A DNA stretch of 5,340 bases from Nitrososphaerota archaeon (lineage in GTDB: Archaea; Thermoproteota; Nitrososphaeria; Nitrososphaerales; Gagatemarchaeaceae), in contig JACQFO010000041.1 of assembly GCA_016200025.1 (NCBI GenBank), forward strand, positions 1-5,340. The letters run 5' to 3'. Below, piece after piece: positions 1 to 4,674 of this stretch. Below the pieces are notes generated by a model, which had not been told where the DNA came from, made no database searches, and saw only the letters and a list, made by a program, of their open reading frames with translations. Position 1 is the stretch's first letter; each line of letters begins with the position of its first letter. The position numbers were made by a program, and so were the translations under genes.

Positions 1-675
1 CCGGAGAGCGCTGGCCAAGATGCTGGATGAGAACCTGACGACCATGGTGGTCTCCCTCAACTTCACGAAGGGGTGATAGCCGAGAGACTTCGCTGTCGAG
101 ACAACCTTAGCTGCCAGTTGGTCTTCGTCCCGGCCCAGTGCGAATGCTACGTCGTGGTTCTCGGTAGACCATCCCTCCGCGGTGTACAGCCCAAGCATCC
201 ATGCGGTCTGGGTGGTGACCGGAAATTGCAGAGGCGGGTTCTGTCCTCTGCCTTTGACGATGTTCAGTCCGCGTGCTGTTGCGAAGGGTTTTATGTCCAC
301 AGCGGTCAGGTCCACCGACCCTTTGACCCGCGGGACGAGGAGACAGTCGTGACTGCCAGATGGATAGGTGAATCGATCGTTGAGTTTGACCTTTGGTGCC
401 TCGGCCAGGTCCTCCGCCACCTTCCAGGTCGGGGAGTCGGAGTACGATCCCTTTCCGCCGCTCATCTTGCGTTCGACCGTCAGGATCGGGTGTTCAGGCG
501 TGACCGAGAAGGGGAGCATGCCTCTTCCTCTGACCTGGACGAGGCTGCCGATGAACTCCCTGTTGAACGTCTTCGTCACGGAGACCAGCCCGTTGGCTCC
601 CGTTACCTCGTCCCCGATTAGGTAGTCTGCGATGGGCTTGTTGTCCCCAAGGATGACAGTGTCCGGAGGGACGCA
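1..675 (-). mobile_element. Intein with LAGLIDADG homing endonuclease inside NuoB (partial)
   Basis: This is an in-frame protein intron that would excise itself from the NuoB precursor and whose endonuclease would spread it to empty nuoB alleles. NuoB residue numbers are used. Block A is CVPPDTVILGD (51-61, nt 675-643), with Cys51 as the splicing nucleophile. A typical Hint-fold stretch DYLIGDEVTGANG follows at 66-78. Block B is VTPEHPILTV (108-117, nt 504-475), with the conserved Thr109 and His112. The first LAGLIDADG motif is WMLGLYTAEG (209-218, nt 201-172), with acidic Glu217 at the catalytic position. After it comes the usual continuation AFALGRDEDQLAAKVVSTA and SSSILASAL. At least 225 intein residues are present. 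The second LAGLIDADG motif and C-terminal blocks F and G (His-Asn then Cys) lie outside the window. By hand count GC is about 58% over 1-300, against about 64% over 1681-1980 in citrate synthase, and A-ending codons such as GCA, ACA and GTA are more frequent, in keeping with a separate origin. Confidence 0.93.
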
Positions 676-825
676 GCAGGCGGTCTCGAGGTGGACGGGC
701 CAAAGGGAGTAGAGGCGCCCCCAGTTGGCGAGGTAGCGCATTGGGTCGCCGACCGCGTACTGGAGGATGTCGTTGACCTTGCCGACGAGGACCTGGACCG
801 TGCCGGACTTTTGGACTGCTACCAA
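1..825 (-). CDS. nuoB: NADH-quinone oxidoreductase subunit B, intein-containing precursor, partial (C-terminus beyond left edge)
   Basis: NuoB carries iron-sulfur cluster N2, the last electron carrier before quinone in respiratory complex I. The minus-strand frame is open for all 275 codons from 825 to the window edge. Residues 1-50 are the NuoB N-terminus, with family landmarks NWGR (34-37), SLWPVHLETAC (40-50) and the first of the tandem cysteine ligands, Cys50. From Cys51 the protein becomes an intein and stays so to the edge, so the C-extein with the remaining cluster cysteines is not visible. I chose the TTG at 825-823 because a strong Shine-Dalgarno (GGGGAGG, 840-834) lies 8 nt upstream and no in-frame ATG precedes the conserved region. 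The gene overlaps the end of nuoA by 7 nt, the usual nuoA-nuoB order. Identification as NuoB is firm. Whether the precursor splices cannot be seen here. Confidence 0.93.
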   Translation of the reverse strand, partial: MVAVQKSGTVQVLVGKVNDILQYAVGDPMRYLANWGRLYSLWPVHLETACCVPPDTVILGDNKPIADYLIGDEVTGANGLVSVTKTFNREFIGSLVQVRGRGMLPFSVTPEHPILTVERKMSGGKGSYSDSPTWKVAEDLAEAPKVKLNDRFTYPSGSHDCLLVPRVKGSVDLTAVDIKPFATARGLNIVKGRGQNPPLQFPVTTQTAWMLGLYTAEGWSTENHDVAFALGRDEDQLAAKVVSTAKSLGYHPFVKLRETTMVVRFSSSILASALR

Positions 826-1190
826 AGCTCGCGCCTCCCCGCGAGCACGAGAGCGAAGCCCATGGGGATGATGAGCATCCCGACGAAGAGTGTGACGAGC
901 CAACTGGAGGTGAGGCCCAGCGCGAGGGGTTTGTAGGCGGCCGCCCAGGCGTAGAGGAACATGGAGAGTACGTCGAAGACTATGAAGATCAGGAGGTAGG
1001 CGTAGTACTGCATCATGTAGTGCATCTTGCCGGCTCCGACCGGGACCTGGCCGCACTCGAAGGGCGCGTTCTTGATCGGGTTGGGGCGGCGCGGGGCGAG
1101 GAGCCTGGGGACGAGGACGACGGGCAGGGTGAAGACTACGCCGACTAGGCCCATCAGGAAGACTGTGCCGATGTCCCCGAAGAGAGGCAT
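819..1190 (-). CDS. nuoA: NADH-quinone oxidoreductase subunit A
   Basis: This is a small membrane subunit of complex I at the junction between the membrane arm and the quinone-binding module. The product has 123 residues, normal for the family. It has three hydrophobic segments (about 6-32, 60-85 and 95-117). The conserved loop NAPFECG (41-47) matches the PFESG loop of E. coli NuoA, and VFDV (71-74) opens the second helix signature. The FDVE motif of E. coli (Asp79, Glu81) reads FDVL here: Asp73 is kept, but the Glu position is Leu75. The ATG at 1190 lies about 29 nt downstream of a TATA box, so the transcript is probably leaderless. Its stop overlaps the nuoB start, indicating translational coupling. 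Confidence 0.95.
   Translation of the reverse strand: MPLFGDIGTVFLMGLVGVVFTLPVVLVPRLLAPRRPNPIKNAPFECGQVPVGAGKMHYMMQYYAYLLIFIVFDVLSMFLYAWAAAYKPLALGLTSSWLVTLFVGMLIIPMGFALVLAGRRELW
834..840 (-). promoter_or_regulatory. Shine-Dalgarno of nuoB
   Basis: The minus strand reads GGGGAGG here, 8 nt before the TTG at 825-823. It lies inside the nuoA coding sequence and decides the nuoB start, because no ATG or GTG lies suitably placed in that frame. Confidence 0.75.
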
Positions 1191-1214
1191 CTCGAGAAAA
1201 GCGAGCCTCTCACG

Positions 1215-1223
1215 ATATATAAG
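1215..1223 (-). promoter_or_regulatory. TATA box for nuoA-nuoB
   Basis: The minus strand reads CTTATATAT. Its centre is about 29 nt before the nuoA ATG. Archaeal transcription starts about 26 nt from the TATA centre, so the start point would fall on or within a few bases of the ATG, giving a leaderless or nearly leaderless mRNA. It lies in the 63-bp gap after the CBS gene, so nuoAB need not depend on the citrate synthase promoter. Confidence 0.7.
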
Positions 1224-1253
1224 ACTGGCGATGCGATTTGCAACGAAACGAGG

Positions 1254-1679
1254 CTAGTCTATGCCGTGGACTTCCTCGGCCTCGTCCTTGAGGAAGCTCT
1301 GGAGGAGCTTGTTCTCCCTGAAAAAGTCTCGGATGGAGAGGACGCCGAAGAGGGTCCCGTCGTCGTTCTCCACGACCAGGTGGCGGATGCCCTTCTCCAT
1401 CATGAGCCTGACTGCCTTGGAGGGGCGGTCGGAGCGCTTGACGCTGACGAGCTTCTTGGTGGCTATCGTGTCGATCTGGGCGGAGAGAGGGGTGCCCTTG
1501 GCCACTGCGCGGACGACGTCCCTCTCCGAGATGACGGCCTCGGCCTTCACAGGGCTGACGGAGGTGGCTACGACGAGGAGGCCGATCTTCTCCCTGGCGA
1601 AGACTTCGGCGGCCTGGCGGATGGTCGCGCTGGAGGGGATGGTGACCGGGCTGCGTCGGATCAGGGCCTCGACCCTCAT
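1254..1679 (-). CDS. Two-CBS-domain protein co-translated with citrate synthase
   Basis: The 141-residue protein consists of little more than a pair of CBS domains, at about 5-63 and 70-130. Visible signatures are IRQAAEVFAREKIGLLVV, ISERDVVRAVAKG, KAVRLMMEKGIRHLVV and FGVLSIRDFF. CBS pairs (Bateman modules) typically bind adenine nucleotides such as AMP, ATP or S-adenosylmethionine and switch a partner's activity. No catalytic or DNA-binding domain is attached, so it would have to act on a separate partner. Its ATG overlaps the citrate synthase TGA (ATGA), and a perfect GGAGGT Shine-Dalgarno (1691-1686) sits 6 nt upstream. Cytosolic location is expected. Binding to citrate synthase is my inference from the coupling; the ligand cannot be read from the sequence. 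Confidence 0.9.
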   Translation of the reverse strand: MRVEALIRRSPVTIPSSATIRQAAEVFAREKIGLLVVATSVSPVKAEAVISERDVVRAVAKGTPLSAQIDTIATKKLVSVKRSDRPSKAVRLMMEKGIRHLVVENDDGTLFGVLSIRDFFRENKLLQSFLKDEAEEVHGID

Positions 1680-2920
1680 TGTTTGACCTCCGCCGACGTG
1701 CGCTTCTCCTGGGGGACGTACTTTGAGCGCAGGGGGCCGACGTACTCGGCGCGCGGCCGGATGATCCTGTTGTCCGCGTACTGCTCAAGGACGTGGGCGA
1801 GCCACCCGGGGGCCCTGCCGACCGCGAAGACGGGGGTGAACAGGTAGCTGGGGACTCCGATGTGGTTGAGCGCTAGGCCCGAGTAGAGGTCGACGTTGGG
1901 GTAGAGGTTCTTCTCGGACTTCATGATGGCCTCGATCTTCTCGAGTATCTGGAGGGCCTCCTTCTCTTTGTCGGACTTTGCGAACTTGTGGGCCATGTCC
2001 TTGAGGATCTTTGCCCTCGGGTCCATGGTCTTGTAGACCCGGTGCCCGAAGCCGGTGATCTTCTGTTTGTTGGCGAGCTTGGAAGAGATGTACGCGTCCA
2101 CCTTGTCTGGGGAGCCGACCTCGCTGGTCATCTCCACGACCTTCTCGTTGGCTCCGCCGTGGAGGGGGCCTTTGAGGGCGCCGACCGCTCCGGTGACCGC
2201 GGAGTAGACGTCGGAGAGGGTGGAGGCGATGACCCTGGCTGTGAACGTGGAGGCGTTGAGCTCGTGGTCGGCGTGGAGGATCAGAAGGACGTCCATGAGC
2301 TTCGTGTCTGCCTCGCTGGGGACTTCGCCGGTGACCATGTAGAGGAAGTTGGAGGCGAAGCTGAGGTCCTCCTTGGGGGGGAGGATCTCCTGGTCGTGCT
2401 TGTGCCTGTGGATCGCGGCCACCACAGTCGCGACCTTGGCGGCTATGGAGACGGCGCGCTCGTGCTGGGTGTACATCGGGTCGTCGAAGATGCCCAGGGC
2501 CGCGACGCCGACCCTCAGGGCGTCCATGGCGTCGCAGTTCCTCGGCAGGGTGGTGAGTATCGAGATTACGTCGCTGGGGATGAGCCTCTTGGAGGCGAGG
2601 TCGGAGGCGAAGGCCCGGACTTCGGAGGAGGTGGGCAGGTGGCCGTTCAGGAGGAGGTAGGCGGTCTCTTCGTAGGTGGACTTTTGGGCGAGGTCGTCGA
2701 TGTCGTAGCCCCGGTAGAGGAGGCGCCCGTCCTGGCCGTCGATGAAGCAGATGGAGCTCTGACCTGCGACAACGTCTTCGAGGCCCTTGGTCTGGAGGGT
2801 CAGGCGCTGGATCACCCTGTCCATGGGCTCGTTCCACTTCGCCATGCCTGCGAGCTTGGCGTGGGTCTCCTCGGAGACCTTGATGAGTTTGGGCTGGGCC
2901 TGTTTTTCCTGCTTCGACAT
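1676..2920 (-). CDS. gltA: Citrate synthase with N-terminal VapB/ribbon-helix-helix-like extension
   Basis: The enzyme condenses oxaloacetate and acetyl-CoA to citrate, the entry step of the TCA cycle, in the cytoplasm. It has 414 residues. The catalytic core begins near residue 45 (KGLEDVVAG). Active-site landmarks are HADHELN with His219, PLHGG with His254, GFGHR with His293, and YPNVDLYSG with Asp344; His219, His293 and Asp344 correspond to pig His274, His320 and Asp375. A C-terminal RPRAEYVG motif is also present. Residues 11-40 resemble archaeal VapB-type antitoxin/RHH sequences (IKVSEETHAKLAGM, then DRVIQRL) and are extra to the usual enzyme. The frame extends upstream to 3178, but I chose the ATG at 2920: a TATA box lies about 31 nt before it, and the longer version would run into the divergent flavoprotein gene. 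It is the first gene of an operon with the CBS protein. Confidence 0.95.
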   Translation of the reverse strand: MSKQEKQAQPKLIKVSEETHAKLAGMAKWNEPMDRVIQRLTLQTKGLEDVVAGQSSICFIDGQDGRLLYRGYDIDDLAQKSTYEETAYLLLNGHLPTSSEVRAFASDLASKRLIPSDVISILTTLPRNCDAMDALRVGVAALGIFDDPMYTQHERAVSIAAKVATVVAAIHRHKHDQEILPPKEDLSFASNFLYMVTGEVPSEADTKLMDVLLILHADHELNASTFTARVIASTLSDVYSAVTGAVGALKGPLHGGANEKVVEMTSEVGSPDKVDAYISSKLANKQKITGFGHRVYKTMDPRAKILKDMAHKFAKSDKEKEALQILEKIEAIMKSEKNLYPNVDLYSGLALNHIGVPSYLFTPVFAVGRAPGWLAHVLEQYADNRIIRPRAEYVGPLRSKYVPQEKRTSAEVKQ

Positions 2921-2945
2921 GCGCTGGTCTACTGGGTTTACGTGG

Positions 2946-2955
2946 TTTATTAAAA
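2946..2955 (-). promoter_or_regulatory. TATA box for citrate synthase operon
   Basis: The minus strand reads TTTTAATAAA, preceded by CCAAG in the BRE position. The centre lies about 31 nt upstream of the ATG at 2920, so the mRNA is expected to have a leader of only a few nucleotides. There is no good Shine-Dalgarno before this ATG, which agrees with leaderless initiation. Confidence 0.7.
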
Positions 2956-2985
2956 CTTGGCCGTGCTGTGAGACGCTTGAGAACA

Positions 2986-2994
2986 AGTAAAAAG
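2986..2994 (+). promoter_or_regulatory. Possible TATA box for the flavoprotein-AlaX operon
   Basis: The AT-rich element AGTAAAAAG is the best plus-strand candidate in the 112-bp divergent region. It would place the transcription start near 3015-3018, about 15 nt before the TTG start. The match is weak. The stronger AT element at 2946-2955 could also work in this direction, with a longer leader. Confidence 0.4.
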
Positions 2995-3001
2995 GAGAGA
3001 G

Positions 3002-3014
3002 CGCAGGGACTGCG
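3002..3014. repeat. Short inverted repeat CGCAG-GGA-CTGCG
   Basis: This is a perfect 5-bp inverted repeat with a 3-nt spacer, between the candidate plus-strand TATA box and the expected transcription start. That is a position where archaeal repressors commonly bind. It is short enough to be chance, and no second copy was noticed in the window. Confidence 0.3.
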
Positions 3015-3032
3015 TCAGGGGTCTTTGGAAGA

Positions 3033-4043
3033 TTGAAGGTGGCCGTGGTTGGGATGGGGGTGGCTGGGGCGTACTTGCTCAACCGCCTTTCGAGCGAGCA
3101 CCAGGCGGAAGGATTCGAGATGAAGGCGGAGAAGAACTGGTACACAGTCTGCGCCTGGGGGACGAGCGAGCCGTTCATCTCCGACCTGGTCCGCCAGGCT
3201 GGGTTCAGGTTCGAGGACTACGTGCTCCACAGGGGGAAGAAGATGGTCGTGGACCTCGGCGACGAGCAGCTCGAGATCAACCTTAGGGGGCTCGTGACCT
3301 ACGACAAGCACAGGCTGACGCACGACATGTTGGAAGGGAAGAAGGTCCACTGGGGGGAGCAGGTGAAGGCTGTCAACGGGAACTTCGAGGGGTTCGACCT
3401 GGTGGTCGACGCGACCGGGCTGCACAGGTCGCTGTTGCCGAAGCTCTCGGAGGACCTGGTAGTGCCGTCGCTCGAATACCAGGTGAAGTCGAAGGAGCTG
3501 CCCTACGACGATTTCGTGATCAGGCCCTACCCTGGGTTGACCGGCTACTGGTGGTACTTCCCGCTGGGGGACGGGACTGCCCACGTGGGAGCCGGGGACT
3601 TGAAGGGGAGGTACAGGCTGGAGCTGGACGAGTTCGTGAAGAAGTACAACTGCGAAGTGGTGAGGAAGATTGGAAGGCCGGTGAGGGTCACGCCGCCGAG
3701 GCTCTGCGAGCCGTTCTTCGACGGCAAGGTCGTCGGCGTGGGTGAGAGCATAGGGACCGTGTTCCCGATGCTCGGGGAAGGGATCATCCCCAGCATGCAG
3801 TGCGTCAACCTCTTCGTCGAGCACCTGGGCGACCCCGAGGGGTACAGGAGGGCTGTGCTCGAGAAGTTCGCGGTCTACGGGAAGGTCTACGAGTTCATCA
3901 AGGCGAAGGTCGAGGACAGGTTCAGCCTGTTGAGGATGTGGCCGACGCTGCTGTCGATCTTCTGGTACATGCGGAGCAATGAAAGGAGGTACGGGCTGGA
4001 GACGAGGCTCACGGACTTCTACAAGATCGCGACGAGGCTGTAG
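3033..4043 (+). CDS. Geranylgeranyl reductase family FAD-dependent oxidoreductase
   Basis: The 336-residue flavoprotein belongs to the family that saturates the isoprenoid chains of archaeal membrane lipids or related prenyl groups. The N-terminus forms the FAD-binding Rossmann strand with GMGVAG (7-12). LVVDATG (123-129) is the second nucleotide-contact motif. GYWWYFPLGDG (171-181) contains the family's Y-x-W-x-F-P signature (172-177), and GESIGTVFPMLGEGI (237-251) is the FAD-ribityl region. The protein is shorter than typical digeranylgeranylglycerophospholipid reductases (around 400 residues), so the exact substrate is uncertain; quinone or carotenoid side chains are possible. The TTG start at 3033 places the FAD-binding strand immediately at the N-terminus, and no upstream start codon is in frame. 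Only a weak GGAAG/AGGGG lies upstream. The stop codon abuts the ATG of the AlaX-like gene. Confidence 0.85.
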   Translation: MKVAVVGMGVAGAYLLNRLSSEHQAEGFEMKAEKNWYTVCAWGTSEPFISDLVRQAGFRFEDYVLHRGKKMVVDLGDEQLEINLRGLVTYDKHRLTHDMLEGKKVHWGEQVKAVNGNFEGFDLVVDATGLHRSLLPKLSEDLVVPSLEYQVKSKELPYDDFVIRPYPGLTGYWWYFPLGDGTAHVGAGDLKGRYRLELDEFVKKYNCEVVRKIGRPVRVTPPRLCEPFFDGKVVGVGESIGTVFPMLGEGIIPSMQCVNLFVEHLGDPEGYRRAVLEKFAVYGKVYEFIKAKVEDRFSLLRMWPTLLSIFWYMRSNERRYGLETRLTDFYKIATRL

Positions 4044-4496
4044 ATGAGCGCGGACGAGGTCAGGACCCACACGGCCGTGCACGTTGTCAAGGGGGCAGTG
4101 CAGAAGGTCTTGGGGGCGAAGTGGACCGCGTCGGTCTACGTCTCGGAGAGGCATGGGAGGCTCACCGTGCAGTTCGACAGGAAGCCGGAACCCGAAGAGC
4201 TGGAGAGGGTCGAAGCGGAAGCCAACGCCAAGGTCGACGAGGGGGCCGAGGTCCTTGAGTTCGAGATGGACAAGGAGGAGGCGGAGGGGCACTTCGGGGA
4301 CTCGATCTATGACCTGTTCCCTGTCCCAGCGAGCGTGACGAGGCTGAAGATAGTGAGGATACCGGAGTGGAACATCAACTGCTGCAATGAAAGACATGTG
4401 GAGAGCACGTCGCAGGTGGGGAGGGTCAGGCTCGGGGGAGGCAGGTTCAGGAACTCGAAGAGAGAGCTGGAGGTTGAGTTCGACCTAGTCGATTGA
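4044..4496 (+). CDS. AlaX-like stand-alone tRNA editing protein
   Basis: This 150-residue protein corresponds to the editing (second additional) domain shared by alanyl- and threonyl-tRNA synthetases. Free-standing AlaX proteins hydrolyse mischarged Ser- or Gly-tRNA(Ala) in trans. The zinc/active-site signature is complete: HTAVH (His9 and His13, HxxxH) and CNERH (Cys114 and His118, CxxxH). The GDSIYDLFPVP segment (85-95) sits where synthetase editing domains have a comparable FG-x-x-Y-D element. The size matches short AlaX-S proteins, with no synthetase or C-terminal domains. The ATG follows the flavoprotein TAG with no gap. A GAGG Shine-Dalgarno at 4034-4037 lies 6 nt upstream, so the two genes form one translational unit. 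Which tRNA it edits cannot be decided from the sequence. Confidence 0.85.
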   Translation: MSADEVRTHTAVHVVKGAVQKVLGAKWTASVYVSERHGRLTVQFDRKPEPEELERVEAEANAKVDEGAEVLEFEMDKEEAEGHFGDSIYDLFPVPASVTRLKIVRIPEWNINCCNERHVESTSQVGRVRLGGGRFRNSKRELEVEFDLVD

Positions 4497-4509
4497 ACCG
4501 GGGAAATGT

Positions 4510-4517
4510 GTAATATT
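4510..4517 (+). promoter_or_regulatory. TATA box for tRNA-Arg
   Basis: The sequence GTAATATT is centred about 25 nt before the first tRNA base. It is the only AT-rich element in the 42 bp between the AlaX stop and the tRNA, and the spacing predicts transcription starting at or very near the mature 5' end. Confidence 0.65.
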
Positions 4518-4570
4518 CACCCACTGGGCGGCCTAACCGGGCCCGTAGCGCAGTACGGACAGCGCGGCAG

Positions 4571-4584
4571 AGTGCCTCGCCGAT
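4571..4584 (+). other. tRNA intron 1 (14 nt, position 30/31)
   Basis: CGGC (4565-4568) pairs with GCCG (4579-4582), forming the 4-bp central helix of a bulge-helix-bulge motif. It is flanked by 3-nt bulges AGA (4569-4571) and ATC (4583-4585). Cutting after the second base of each bulge leaves G4570 joined to C4585, which exactly restores the 5-bp anticodon stem. The outer and inner helices are minimal, so this is a relaxed BHB. Confidence 0.85.
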
Positions 4585-4599
4585 CCTCCTAAGCTGTAG

Positions 4600-4620
4600 A
4601 GAGCATGGGGACTCGCAGAC
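4600..4620 (+). other. tRNA intron 2 (21 nt, variable region 45/46)
   Basis: CTGT (4594-4597) pairs with GCAG (4615-4618) as the 4-bp central helix. Bulges are AGA (4598-4600) and ACG (4619-4621), and GAG/CTC (4601-4603 with 4612-4614) forms the inner helix. Cutting after the second base of each bulge joins G4599 to G4621 and yields a normal 5-nt variable region, AGGCC. Confidence 0.85.
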
Positions 4621-4654
4621 GCCGTGGGTTCAAATCCCACCGGGCCCGCACATT

Positions 4655-4668
4655 GAACCTTCGGGTTT
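4655..4668. other. Small hairpin with UUCG loop between convergent genes
   Basis: GAACC and GGTTT form a 5-bp stem (one G-T pair) closed by the exceptionally stable C(UUCG)G tetraloop on the plus strand. It starts 6 nt after the tRNA and lies just downstream of the minus-strand TPR stop. There is no T-run, so it is not a typical archaeal terminator. It could shape the tRNA 3' trailer or be chance. Confidence 0.35.
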
Positions 4669-4674
4669 GCGGTT

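Larger units (their letters stand above)
4539..4648 (+). tRNA. tRNA-Arg(CCU) with two non-canonical introns
   Basis: The tRNA decodes AGG. The 110-nt gene folds into a standard 75-nt cloverleaf only after removing 4571-4584 and 4600-4620. The acceptor stem is GGGCCCG/CGGGCCC (7 bp, discriminator G4648). Bases TA follow, then a D arm GCGC-AGTACGGACA-GCGC. The anticodon stem is GCAG (4567-4570) plus C4585 paired with GCTGT (4593-4597), including one G-U pair. The loop is CTCCTAA (4586-4592) with T33, anticodon CCT and A37. The variable region becomes AGGCC (4598-4599 joined to 4621-4623). The T arm is GTGGG-TTCAAAT-CCCAC (4624-4640). CCA is not encoded. No intron lies at the usual 37/38 position. 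Without excision the anticodon stem cannot pair. Identity is firm from the loop and acceptor. Confidence 0.92.

Noticed and set aside
2..76. Open plus-strand frame from the left edge ending in TGA, as if the tail of a gene.
   Set aside because: It is antisense to the nuoB/intein frame, which has clear motifs and stays open over the same bases.
73..621. Plus-strand 182-codon ORF and a smaller one at 368-625.
   Set aside because: They have no recognisable motif and lie opposite the intein; they are a by-product of high GC.
494..703. Minus-strand 69-codon ORF.
   Set aside because: Shifted frame over the nuoB/intein junction, with an Arg/Pro/Gly-rich nonsense composition.
1988..2953. Long plus-strand ORF (321 codons) opposite citrate synthase.
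   Set aside because: Low-complexity Gly/Val-rich translation antisense to an enzyme with all catalytic residues.
2921..3178. N-terminal extension of citrate synthase by 86 codons to an ATG at 3178.
   Set aside because: It would cross the TATA box and overlap the divergent flavoprotein; the extension has no citrate synthase similarity and the ATG at 2920 fits the promoter.
3015..4397. Minus-strand ORF of 460 codons, the second-longest open frame in the window.
   Set aside because: It is antisense to both the flavoprotein and AlaX genes. The product is His/Pro/Arg/Leu-rich with no domain, while the plus strand shows conserved motifs.
4598..4623. A long type II variable arm, as in Leu or Ser tRNAs.
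   Set aside because: The 26 nt do not form a proper variable hairpin, and the BHB excision leaves a standard 5-nt variable region for an Arg tRNA.
4539..4648. Reading the tRNA as a pseudogene, as tRNA-Gly(GCC), or as having one intron at 37/38.
   Set aside because: With no intron or one intron the anticodon stem cannot pair. The GCC reading has a wrong loop and no stem. Two BHB-supported introns give a perfect cloverleaf with a CTCCTAA loop.
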